This document shows positions 44,108 to 52,509 of a DNA stretch of 64,000 bases, piece by piece. Position 1 is the stretch's first letter. Each line of letters starts with the position of its first letter. The stretch is from NCBI GenBank assembly GCA_024234735.1, contig JACKNV010000001.1, positions 310,001-374,000 of the forward strand, in the 5' to 3' direction. The DNA comes from Pseudomonadales bacterium (GTDB lineage Bacteria > Pseudomonadota > Gammaproteobacteria > Pseudomonadales > Halieaceae). The translations under genes and the position numbers were made by a program. The notes beneath the pieces are model-generated. The model saw nothing but the letters and a program-made list of their open reading frames with translations, searched no databases and was not told the DNA's origin.

Positions 44108-45505
44108 GTGAAATATGTAAGTACCCGCGGGCAAGCGCCCGCGCTCAACTTCGAGCAGGTCCTGCTGACCGGCCTGGCGGCCGATGGCGGACTATATGTA
44201 CCTGAAACCCTGCCGACCTTCACCCGCGAGGAAATCGCTGCGATGGCCGAGTTGGACTACCCGCAACTGGCGTATCGCGTGATTGCGCCTTTCGTGGGTG
44301 ACTGTATCCCGGCCGCGGACCTGCAGGGCATTATTGAACAGACCTATGCCGAGTTTCGGCACAACGCGGTGGCGCCCTTGACCCAGATCGCCGCCAACCA
44401 GTGGGTACTGGAGTTGTTTCACGGACCGACCCTGGCCTTCAAGGACTTTGCGCTGCAACTGCTGGGTCGGCTGCTGGACTACGTGCTGGAGCGCAAGCAC
44501 CAGAAAGTGGTGATCATGGGCGCCACCTCCGGCGATACCGGTTCGGCCGCTATCGAGGGCTGCAAGCGCTGCAGCAATATCGACATTTTCATACTGCATC
44601 CGCATACCCGCGTCTCCGATGTGCAACGCAGGCAGATGACCACGGTGGTCGGCGACAATATCCACAACCTGGCGGTGCGGGGTAACTTCGATGACTGCCA
44701 GGCCATGGTCAAGGCCAGCTTCGGGGATCGCGGTTTCCTGCCCGCCGATCGCAGCCTGGTGGCGGTCAACTCGATCAACTGGGCCCGTATCATGGCCCAG
44801 ATCGTCTACTACTTTTACGCCGCGGTGGCACTGGGCTCACCCGCTCGTGAGGTAGCCTTCTCCGTGCCCACGGGCAATTTTGGCGATATCTTCGCCGGGT
44901 ACCTGGCCAGGCAAATGGGGCTGCCGGTGGCGCGCCTTATCATTGCCACCAACCGCAACGACGTCCTCCACCGGGTCATGACCACGGGCACCTACGGCCG
45001 CCAGGAGTTGTCCCACACGCTTTCCCCCAGTATGGATATCACGGTGTCCAGCAATTTCGAGCGCCTGTTGTTCGACCTGTACGGGCGCGACGGGCAGGCT
45101 ATCTCCGGCCTGATGCGCGACTTCGAAAAAGGTGATATCCACTTTTCCGCTGCGGCCATGGAACAGGCCCGCCAGTTGTTCAGCAGCCGGCGTGTGAGCG
45201 ACGAGGAGACCTGCCGCCAGATCGCCAGTACCTGGGCGCAGTGCGAGTATCTGCTGGACCCTCACAGTGCCATCGGTGTGCGCGCCGCGCTGGACGCCGG
45301 GCTCGCCCCGGAAGTGCCGGTCGTCACCCTGGCCACCGCTCACGCCGCCAAGTTCCCGCAGGCGATCGCGCAGGCCGGCCTCGAGCAGGCCGTTCACCTG
45401 CCCCTGCACCTGGCCGACCTGTTCGAACGCGAGGAGCGTTTCGAGGTGCTGGACAACGATTTGGCGGCCGTACAGGCTTTCATGGCCGCCAATATCAACG
45501 CCTGA
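44108..45505 (+). CDS. thrC: Threonine synthase
   Basis: A 465-residue PLP enzyme of the longer class, from GTG 44108 with GGGGGAG seven bases upstream. MKYVSTRG and LLTGLAADGGLYVPE are typical N-terminal elements. FHGPTLAFKDFALQLL carries the PLP-binding Lys; ATSGDTGSAAIEG is the phosphate loop, and VAFSVPTGNFGDIFAGYLA is the second substrate motif. It converts O-phosphohomoserine to threonine. It is the last step after hom, and there is no separate thrB here, which is usual for Pseudomonas-like genomes. Confidence 0.97.
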   Translation: MKYVSTRGQAPALNFEQVLLTGLAADGGLYVPETLPTFTREEIAAMAELDYPQLAYRVIAPFVGDCIPAADLQGIIEQTYAEFRHNAVAPLTQIAANQWVLELFHGPTLAFKDFALQLLGRLLDYVLERKHQKVVIMGATSGDTGSAAIEGCKRCSNIDIFILHPHTRVSDVQRRQMTTVVGDNIHNLAVRGNFDDCQAMVKASFGDRGFLPADRSLVAVNSINWARIMAQIVYYFYAAVALGSPAREVAFSVPTGNFGDIFAGYLARQMGLPVARLIIATNRNDVLHRVMTTGTYGRQELSHTLSPSMDITVSSNFERLLFDLYGRDGQAISGLMRDFEKGDIHFSAAAMEQARQLFSSRRVSDEETCRQIASTWAQCEYLLDPHSAIGVRAALDAGLAPEVPVVTLATAHAAKFPQAIAQAGLEQAVHLPLHLADLFEREERFEVLDNDLAAVQAFMAANINA

Positions 45506-45517
45506 TATTCCCCTGTT

Positions 45518-47254
45518 GTGCGCAAACTGATCCGTCGGCGCAGCGATCCGAATCCGGGGGCGCTCGCCGACTGCGGGCTGCACCCACTGCTGGCGCGCGT
45601 GTACGCGAGCCGCGGTATCCGCAGCGCTGGCGAACTGGAACTCGGACTGGCGCAGTTGTTGCCACCGGACAGGCTCCTCAATGCAGGCAGGGCGGCGGCG
45701 CTGCTGGCCGACGCCATTGCCGCCGGCCAGAGGTTGCTGGTAGTGGGGGATTTCGACGCCGACGGCGCGACCAGTTCGGCGCTGGCGGTGTCGTGCCTGC
45801 GGGCTTTCGGCGCCGCCGAAGTAAGCTACCTGGTCCCCAACCGCTTCGAATACGGATACGGCCTGACGCCGGAAATCGTTGAACTGGCGGCGGCGCAGCG
45901 CCCGGACGTGATCATCACGGTGGACAATGGTATCTCCAGTATAGATGGCGTGGCGGCTGCCCGGGCGCTGGGTATCCGTACCGTGATTACCGATCATCAC
46001 CTGGCGGGGCGGCAATTGCCGGCCGCCGATGTCATCGTCAATCCCAACCAGCCGGCCTGTGGGTTTCCCAGCAAGCACCTCGCCGGTGTGGGGGTCATTT
46101 TCTATGTGATGCTCGCCCTGCGGGCGGAGTTGCGCCGCCGCGGCTGGTTCGGGCAGGGCGATGAGCCCAACCTGGCACAGTATACCGACTTGCTGGCCCT
46201 GGGCACCGTGGCCGATGTGGTACCCCTGGATCACAATAACCGGATCCTGGTGGCGGCGGGTCTGCAGCGCATCCGTGCCGGCCTGGCTCGCCCTGGTATC
46301 CAGGCGCTGCTGGAAGTGGCAGGACGCCCGGCGTCGGCACTGGTTGCGGCGGACCTGGGGTTCGCCGTGGGGCCGCGGATCAATGCCGCCGGGCGCCTGG
46401 ATGACATGTCCATAGGCATCGAATGCCTGTTGAGCGAGGACAGGCCGCGCGCCCAGGCGTTCGCCATGCAGTTGCAGCAACTCAACCAGGACAGGCGGGT
46501 GATAGAGAGTGAAATGCAGCAGCAGGCGCTCGACGCGCTGGCGGATCTGGACCTGGGCGGAGAGCGCGAATACCCGTTTGCCATGACCCTGTACCAACCG
46601 GGCTGGCACCAGGGTGTTATCGGTATCCTGGCATCGCGCATCAAGGACAGGCTGCACCGCCCCACCATAGCCTTTGCAGACGGTGACGGCGGGACGCTCA
46701 AGGGCTCGGCACGCTCCATTGCCGGTATTCATATCCGCGATGTGCTGGATGCGGTGGCCTGCCGCCACCCGGGGCTGATCAGCAAGTTCGGCGGCCACGC
46801 CATGGCCGCCGGCCTCAGCCTGGCGCGCCAGGACTACCAGCGATTTGCCCGCGCGTTCGAGCAGGAAGTAGCACGCCACGCCGAGGACGTGACCCTGCAG
46901 GCGGTAATCGAGACGGACGGCGAGTTGACGGAGGGCGATTTCGCCCTGGAACTGGCTGAGCGCCTGCGATTTGCCGGTCCCTGGGGCCAGCATTTCCCGG
47001 AGCCGGTATTCGATGGCCGTTTTCGTATCGTGAGCCAGCGTCTGGTGGCCGAGAAGCACCTCAAGCTGGTGTTGTTTCCGGCAACAGGCTCGACCCTGCT
47101 CGATGCCATCGCCTTCAACGTAGACTGCGACAGATGGCCGGACGAGGCGGTAGACCAGATCGACGCGGCCTACCGTCTCGATGTCAACGAGTACCGTGGC
47201 CGGCGTTCGCTGCAGTTGGTCGTCGAGCACCTTGAACCGGTGGCCGCAATTTAA
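45518..47254 (+). CDS. recJ: Single-stranded-DNA-specific exonuclease RecJ
   Basis: A 578-residue DHH-family nuclease from GTG 45518. The metal-binding motifs are clear: VVGDFDADGATSSALAV, ITVDNGISSIDGVAAA and VITDHHLAG (DHH), then LLALGTVADVVPLDHNNR. The DHHA1 and OB-like C-terminal part has SKFGGHAMAAGLSLA. RecJ degrades 5' ends in the RecF pathway and in base-excision and mismatch repair. Next to prfB and lysS, as in E. coli. Confidence 0.97.
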   Translation: MRKLIRRRSDPNPGALADCGLHPLLARVYASRGIRSAGELELGLAQLLPPDRLLNAGRAAALLADAIAAGQRLLVVGDFDADGATSSALAVSCLRAFGAAEVSYLVPNRFEYGYGLTPEIVELAAAQRPDVIITVDNGISSIDGVAAARALGIRTVITDHHLAGRQLPAADVIVNPNQPACGFPSKHLAGVGVIFYVMLALRAELRRRGWFGQGDEPNLAQYTDLLALGTVADVVPLDHNNRILVAAGLQRIRAGLARPGIQALLEVAGRPASALVAADLGFAVGPRINAAGRLDDMSIGIECLLSEDRPRAQAFAMQLQQLNQDRRVIESEMQQQALDALADLDLGGEREYPFAMTLYQPGWHQGVIGILASRIKDRLHRPTIAFADGDGGTLKGSARSIAGIHIRDVLDAVACRHPGLISKFGGHAMAAGLSLARQDYQRFARAFEQEVARHAEDVTLQAVIETDGELTEGDFALELAERLRFAGPWGQHFPEPVFDGRFRIVSQRLVAEKHLKLVLFPATGSTLLDAIAFNVDCDRWPDEAVDQIDAAYRLDVNEYRGRRSLQLVVEHLEPVAAI

Positions 47255-47307
47255 TTCTGCGGCCAACCTTGGTACTATGCGCCGCCCCCAATAACCGGAT
47301 GCTCCCC

Positions 47308-48406
47308 ATGCTCGAGATCAACCCCCTTATCCAGACCCTGAAGGACATCGAAGCGCGCACCGACGTGCTTAGGGGGTATCTTTGACTTCGATCTCAGCAA
47401 GGAGCGTCTCGCTGAGGTAGAACTGGAACTGGCCGAGCCCAGCGTCTGGGACGACCCCGAGCGCGCCCAGGAGTTGGGCCGCGAGCGGGCCTCTCTGGAA
47501 GCGGTGGTACACGCCATCGAGCAACTGACGCGCGGCGCCCGCGACGCGGGCGATCTGTTGGAGCTGGCCGCGGCGGAGGATGACGCGGACACGGTCGCGG
47601 AAGTGGGGAAGGAGATCGACGCCTTGCTCGCGGTGCTGGAGCGGTTGGAGTTCCGGCGCATGTTCAGCGGCGAAATGGACGGCAGCAATGCCTACCTGGA
47701 CATCCAGGCCGGCTCCGGGGGTACCGAAGCGCAGGACTGGGCCGAGATGATGCTGCGCATGTATCTGCGCTGGGGCGAGGCCCACGGCTTCAAGACCGAG
47801 CTGATCGAGGTGTCCGCCGGGGAGGTGGCCGGCATCAAGAGTGCCACCATCCATTTCGAGGGAGAATACGCCTTCGGCTGGTTGCGCACCGAGACCGGCG
47901 TCCACCGCCTGGTGCGCAAGTCGCCCTTCGACTCCGGTAACCGCCGGCACACCTCCTTCGCCTCGGTATTCGTCTCGCCCGAGATCGACGACAACATCGA
48001 GATCGACATCAATCCCGCGGACCTGCGCACCGACACCTATCGGGCCAGCGGCGCCGGGGGGCAGCATATCAACAAGACCGATTCCGCGGTGCGCATCACT
48101 CACCTGCCCAGCGGTATCGTGGTGCAGTGCCAGACGGAACGCTCCCAGCACCAGAACCGGGACAACGCCATGAAACTGTTGCGCGCCAAGCTCTACGAGA
48201 TGGAGATGCTCAAGCGCAACGAGGAGAAGCAGGCAATGGAGGACAGCAAGGCGGACATAGGCTGGGGCAGCCAGATTCGCTCCTACGTGCTGGACCAGTC
48301 GCGGATCAAGGATCTGCGCACCAACGTCGAGACCAGTAACACCCAGGCCGTACTGGATGGCGGCATCGACCAGTTTATTGAAGCATCGCTGAAGAGCGGG
48401 CTGTAA
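47308..48406 (+). CDS. prfB: Peptide chain release factor 2, with programmed +1 frameshift
   Basis: ATG 47308 opens a 25-codon frame that stops at TGA 47383-47385. The site is CTT AGG GGG TAT CTT TGA C: a Shine-Dalgarno-like AGGGGG three bases before CTT TGA, identical in form to the E. coli RF2 autoregulation site. After a +1 shift, reading continues at GAC 47384 to 48406, for about 365 residues. SPFDSGNRRHTSF is the tripeptide stop-recognition motif and ASGAGGQHINKTDSAV holds the catalytic GGQ. RF2 reads UGA and UAA; low RF2 raises frameshifting. lysS follows by twelve bases. Gene callers may lose the first 25 codons. Confidence 0.98.
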
Positions 48407-48417
48407 GTGGGGGAAAC

Positions 48418-49914
48418 ATGAGCGAGCAGGACAGCGCAAGCGAGCAGCTGGCGGAGGAGAACAAGCTGGTAGCGGAGCGCCGCGGGAAACTGGCGGCGCT
48501 GCGCGAACAGGGCAATGCCTTCCCCAACGATTTCAAGCGCACCGCACTGGCCGGCCACCTGCAGCGCGAGTACGGGGATTCCAGCAAGGAAGAGCTGGAA
48601 CAGGCCGACCGACACTATGCCGTTGCCGGGCGCCTGGTACGCAACCGCGGTGCCTTCCTGCTGATCCAGGACGGCAGTGACCAGATTCAGCTGTATGTGG
48701 ACCGCAAGGCGCTGGACGAGGCTACCCTCAAGGCCATCAAGGACTGGGACCTTGGCGATATCGTTGCCGCCAGTGGCCCGATCCACAAGTCCGGCAAGGG
48801 CGACCTGTATATCAATATGCGCGAGGCGCGCCTGCTGACCAAGGCGCTGCGGCCGCTGCCGGACAAATACCATGGTCTGGCGGATCAGGAGCTGCGCTAT
48901 CGCCAGCGCTATGTCGACCTCATCGTCAACGCGCAGTCTCGGGAGGTTTTCCGTATACGCTCTTCGGTCGTCGGTTTTATCCGTGACTACATGAGCCGAC
49001 AGGGTTTCATGGAAGTCGAGACGCCGATGATGCAGCCTATTCCGGGAGGCGCGGCGGCCAAACCCTTCGTCACTCATCACAACGCGCTGGGGCAGGATAT
49101 GTACCTGCGAATTGCCCCGGAGCTGTACCTGAAGCGGCTGGTGGTGGGTGGTTTCGAGCGGGTGTTCGAGATCAACCGCAGCTTCCGCAATGAAGGGCTG
49201 TCCACGCGTCACAACCCCGAGTTCACCATGCTGGAATACTATTGGGCCTATGCCGATTACCGCGACGCGATGGACCTCACCGAGGATATGTTGCGCCAGC
49301 TAACCCTGCAGGTTCTTGGCAGTACCACGGTGCACTACCAGGGCAGCGACTACGATTTCTCCAGACCCTTTGCGCGCATGACCGTGCTCGAAGCCATTCT
49401 TGCACATAATCCGGCTGTATCCGCCGCGCAGTTGGCGAATGAGGAGTCCGCGCGCACCATCGCCGCCGGCCTGGGCATTCCGCTCAAGGACAGCTGGGGG
49501 CTGGGCAAGGTGCAGATCGAAATCTTCGAGAAAACCGTCGAGCATCTGCTGGACCAGCCGACGTTTATCACCGCCTATCCCACCGAGGTGTCGCCGCTGG
49601 CCCGCTGTAACGATGACGACCCGTTTGTCACCGACCGCTTCGAATTCTTTGTCGGTGGTCGTGAGTTGGCCAACGGGTTTTCCGAGCTCAACGATCCGGA
49701 GGATCAGGCGCGCCGTTTCCTCGCCCAGGTAGCGGAAAAAGACGCCGGTGACGAAGAGGCCATGCACTACGATCACGACTACATCCGCGCCCTGGAGTAC
49801 GGCTTGCCGCCAACCGCCGGTGAGGGCATAGGCATCGATCGGCTGGTGATGTTGCTTACCGATTCGCCCTCCATCCGGGACGTGCTGTTGTTCCCCCACT
49901 TGCGGCCGGAATAG
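48418..49914 (+). CDS. lysS: Lysyl-tRNA synthetase (class II)
   Basis: A 498-residue class IIb synthetase from ATG 48418 with GGGGGA upstream. The OB-fold anticodon domain (VAGRLVRNRGAFLLIQDGS) is followed by the catalytic core with motif 1 (FMEVETPMMQPIPGGAAAKPF), motif 2 (FRNEGLSTRHNPEFTMLEYY) and motif 3 (GEGIGIDRLVMLLTD). The order prfB-lysS is that of E. coli. Normal length; nothing unusual. Confidence 0.98.
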   Translation: MSEQDSASEQLAEENKLVAERRGKLAALREQGNAFPNDFKRTALAGHLQREYGDSSKEELEQADRHYAVAGRLVRNRGAFLLIQDGSDQIQLYVDRKALDEATLKAIKDWDLGDIVAASGPIHKSGKGDLYINMREARLLTKALRPLPDKYHGLADQELRYRQRYVDLIVNAQSREVFRIRSSVVGFIRDYMSRQGFMEVETPMMQPIPGGAAAKPFVTHHNALGQDMYLRIAPELYLKRLVVGGFERVFEINRSFRNEGLSTRHNPEFTMLEYYWAYADYRDAMDLTEDMLRQLTLQVLGSTTVHYQGSDYDFSRPFARMTVLEAILAHNPAVSAAQLANEESARTIAAGLGIPLKDSWGLGKVQIEIFEKTVEHLLDQPTFITAYPTEVSPLARCNDDDPFVTDRFEFFVGGRELANGFSELNDPEDQARRFLAQVAEKDAGDEEAMHYDHDYIRALEYGLPPTAGEGIGIDRLVMLLTDSPSIRDVLLFPHLRPE

Positions 49915-50004
49915 CGCAGCGTGTCCGGTGACAGCCGCGCTTCTCGCCCGCCGGCAAAAGGGCTACACTGGCGCGGTGTCGTCGAGCCGCGGGAGGCCTG
50001 GTAG

Positions 50005-50646
50005 GTGCGTGTCATCCGATTCGCTGTTGTTGTCGCGAGCGTGGTCCTGACGCTGGCGGCCTGCGCCAGCGGACCTGCCGTGCCGTCATCGCCACCGCCG
50101 CCGGCGCGCGTGCAGGAAAACGCCCAGGAACCAGCCGCGGTTCAAGCGCAGCCGGCCGCCAGCACCGCCGTCCCGCAGCTCAACCTCAACCTGCCCGAGG
50201 CGCGCCAGTGCAACTGTCCGGTTACCGCGCCCCAGGCGGACTTCACTTTCCTGGAAAAGGGCTACCATGCGCTGCTGGAGGGGGAGTACGAGAATGCCAT
50301 GGAAAACTTCCAGCGCTACCAGCGGCTGGAGTCATCCGCGAGGGTGGACCTGGAAGCCGGTCTGGCCATTGCCTACCTGCGCATGCTGCCGCGGGGTCCT
50401 TACTATAACCCGGAACTGGCGCGCACCTCGTTCAAGGTGTTGCGTGAACAGGATGCCAAGCAATTGAAGGTGCACGACTACGTTCGCCTGATGCGCCAGG
50501 CCTTGCTCAACATGCTCAAGTTGCAGGCCGAGGAGCAGGCCCAGGAGCAGAAAAACCAGGCCCTGCAAGCGGAGCTGAAAAAGCGCGAGGAAGCCCTCAA
50601 GCGGCTGCGTGAGTTGACTCTGGGGCAGAAGGCGCCCGCATCCTGA
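50005..50646 (+). CDS. Lipoprotein with coiled-coil C-terminus, QseG-like in layout
   Basis: A 213-residue lipoprotein from GTG 50005 with GGGAGG about eight bases upstream. The signal ends in VVLTLAAC (Cys 19). A Pro/Ala-rich linker, a Cys pair (RQCNCPV), a helical TPR-like region (FLEKGYHALLEGEYENAMENFQRY) and a C-terminal coiled coil (QALQAELKKREEALKRL) follow. The layout is like that of the QseG-like protein at 22777, and it too is next to a sensor kinase. Its last 50 bases overlap the end of the convergent kinase gene. The function is unknown; sensing envelope state for that kinase is a guess. Confidence 0.65.
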   Translation: MRVIRFAVVVASVVLTLAACASGPAVPSSPPPPARVQENAQEPAAVQAQPAASTAVPQLNLNLPEARQCNCPVTAPQADFTFLEKGYHALLEGEYENAMENFQRYQRLESSARVDLEAGLAIAYLRMLPRGPYYNPELARTSFKVLREQDAKQLKVHDYVRLMRQALLNMLKLQAEEQAQEQKNQALQAELKKREEALKRLRELTLGQKAPAS

Positions 50647-52144
50647 CGGGCAGTTGCACGGTGAAGGTCGAACCCTCGGCGATGACACTGTGCACCCGGA
50701 TATTACCACCCATCAGCTTGCAGTAATCCTGGCAGATAGCCAGTCCCAGTCCGGTACCGCCGTAGTTGGCACTGGTCGAGGCCTCTGCCTGGACGAAGGC
50801 TTCGAACACCCGCGCCTGCTGTGCTTCATCCATCCCGATACCGGTGTCCTGGACCGCCACCTGCAGCCAGTCGCTGCGCTGCGGCAGGGTAGCGGCGGTG
50901 ACTGTAATCCGGCCGTTGTGGGTGAACTTGCAGGCGTTGCTCAACAGGTTGGTAAACACTTGCCTGAACTTGGTGGCATCGGAATACATCTGCGGGAGCC
51001 CACAGAAGTCGGGCACCTGCAGTACGTTGCCATTGTCGCGCAGCAGCGGGGCGAGGGTGTCGCAAACCTGCTGCAGGATTTCGCCTGGCTGGAATTCCTC
51101 GCAGTGTATCGACATCTTGCCGGTTTCAATTTTTGACAGGTCGAGAATATCGTTGATCAGGGACAGCAACTGCCGGCCGGAGAGCGTGATTTTCTCCAGG
51201 TCAAGCTGGAACTGCTCGCGATCCACCTGCTCTCCGTCCGCCAACTCGTCAAACAACATCTCGCTGTAGCCGATGATGCCATTGAGGGGTGTGCGCAACT
51301 CGTGGCTGACATTGGCCAGAAACAGGCTCTTGGCGGCGTTTGCCTCGTCGGCGGTATCGCGGGCGTTGCTGACATCTTTCATGGCATTGCGCAGCTTGTC
51401 TGCCATGTCGTTGAAGGCGGTGGCGAGGTCGCCCAGTTCGCCGGTGTCATCGATGTTTTTGATACGATAGTCCAGCTCGCCACTGCCGATACGCTGGGTG
51501 CCTGTTTTCAGGCGTTTGAGGGACTTGTTGGTGTAGCGCACCAGGAAAAAACCCAGGGTGGCGGTGAGAAATATCGAAGCGAAAAAGCCGATCACCGTAA
51601 TACGGTCGGTCAGGGCGATGGTCCGGTCGATGATGTTGGCGCGTTGCAGGGCGATGAAGGCCTGGCGTTGCTCGAGTTCCTTCAGGTGCTGGCTGGTTTC
51701 CAGGTAGGGCAGCGGGTCTTCCACCCCTGCCTTGTATTCGGGATTGTTGTAATTGAGGTAAAAATCCAGCCAACCCCGCAGCAGGGATTCGCTGCTCGCA
51801 TGCAGTTTCTGGTAGTGCATCTGGGTGACGTCGTGGCTCAATTCACCCAGCTCGCTGATCTTTGCGCCGATCAGTTGTAACTCGGCGCGGGCCTGTGCCT
51901 GTTCCGCCTGCTCGAGCTGGTCGTCGGTGGTGTCGCGCAGGGTGGACAGTACCAGGATCTGTTGCCGCTGGTCGTTGAGCAACTGCTCAACCTCGGTGGA
52001 CAACTGTGCCGCGGCAACCGAATTGCGATAGGCGATCATACTCTCGTTTCTGGCGTAACTGCCCCAGAAGTGGGTCCCCACGTTGACCGCGAACAGGATC
52101 AGGATGGTGACCAGCGAGAGCGTGAGGCGGCGGCGCAGGCTCAT
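50597..52144 (-). CDS. HAMP-domain sensor histidine kinase
   Basis: A 515-residue kinase from ATG 52144. A membrane segment at ~7-27 and another at ~184-203 (VIGFFASIFLTATLGFFLV) enclose a helical periplasmic sensor of ~155 residues. HAMP follows (KSLKRLKTGTQRIGSGELDYRIK), then HisKA with NVSHELRTPLNGIIGYSEML (H281) and an HATPase domain (LLSNACKFTHNG, QDTGIGMDEAQ, GTGLGLAICQDYCKLMGG). There is no fused receiver. The start overlaps the receiver-only gene by four bases (ATGA), so signal probably passes to that protein or to the cyclase encoded upstream. The stimulus is unknown. Confidence 0.9.
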   Translation of the reverse strand: MSLRRRLTLSLVTILILFAVNVGTHFWGSYARNESMIAYRNSVAAAQLSTEVEQLLNDQRQQILVLSTLRDTTDDQLEQAEQAQARAELQLIGAKISELGELSHDVTQMHYQKLHASSESLLRGWLDFYLNYNNPEYKAGVEDPLPYLETSQHLKELEQRQAFIALQRANIIDRTIALTDRITVIGFFASIFLTATLGFFLVRYTNKSLKRLKTGTQRIGSGELDYRIKNIDDTGELGDLATAFNDMADKLRNAMKDVSNARDTADEANAAKSLFLANVSHELRTPLNGIIGYSEMLFDELADGEQVDREQFQLDLEKITLSGRQLLSLINDILDLSKIETGKMSIHCEEFQPGEILQQVCDTLAPLLRDNGNVLQVPDFCGLPQMYSDATKFRQVFTNLLSNACKFTHNGRITVTAATLPQRSDWLQVAVQDTGIGMDEAQQARVFEAFVQAEASTSANYGGTGLGLAICQDYCKLMGGNIRVHSVIAEGSTFTVQLPVRMRAPSAPESTHAAA

Positions 52145-52509
52145 TGTTCTGCCAGTTTCTCTATCTTGGCCAGCAGCGCAGGGAAATCCACGGGCTTGGT
52201 GGCGTAGTCGTCGCAGCCCGCTTGCAGGGCCTTGCGGCGGTCTTCTTCCATGGCGTGGGCGGTCAGGGCGATGATGGGTATGTGCCTGATCTGCTCGTCC
52301 TCCCTGGCCATTCTGCAGGCGCTCCAGCCGTCCAGTATGGGCAGGCTCATGTCCATCAGGACCACGGCGGGCGAATGTTCCCGCATCCTCGCCAGCGCCT
52401 CGCGCCCGTCCGCGGCGACGACCACCGACAGCCCCGCGCGTCGCAGGCGGCGGGCCAGCATCTCGCGGTTGAGCTCGTTGTCTTCCACCAGCAGTACCGG
52501 GCGGCTCAC
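52141..52509 (-). CDS. Single-domain response regulator (receiver only)
   Basis: A 122-residue CheY-like protein: acidic pair E9/D10 in LLVEDNELNREML, phosphoacceptor D53 in VVLMDMSLPILDG, and Lys in YATKPVD. It has no output domain. It starts with a four-base overlap with the cyclase gene (stop at 52506) and ends with a four-base overlap with the kinase, so the three are one operon. It may be a phosphate shuttle or sink between the kinase and the receiver-cyclase, as in phosphorelays with Spo0F- or CheY-like carriers. Confidence 0.92.
   Translation of the reverse strand: MSRPVLLVEDNELNREMLARRLRRAGLSVVVAADGREALARMREHSPAVVLMDMSLPILDGWSACRMAREDEQIRHIPIIALTAHAMEEDRRKALQAGCDDYATKPVDFPALLAKIEKLAEQ

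Noticed and set aside
42530..44134. 534-codon open frame antisense to hom
   Set aside because: His/Gln/Gly-rich shadow protein with no recognisable domain.
44837..47266. 809-codon open frame antisense to thrC and recJ
   Set aside because: Same reason: a shadow of high G+C codon use in well-identified genes.
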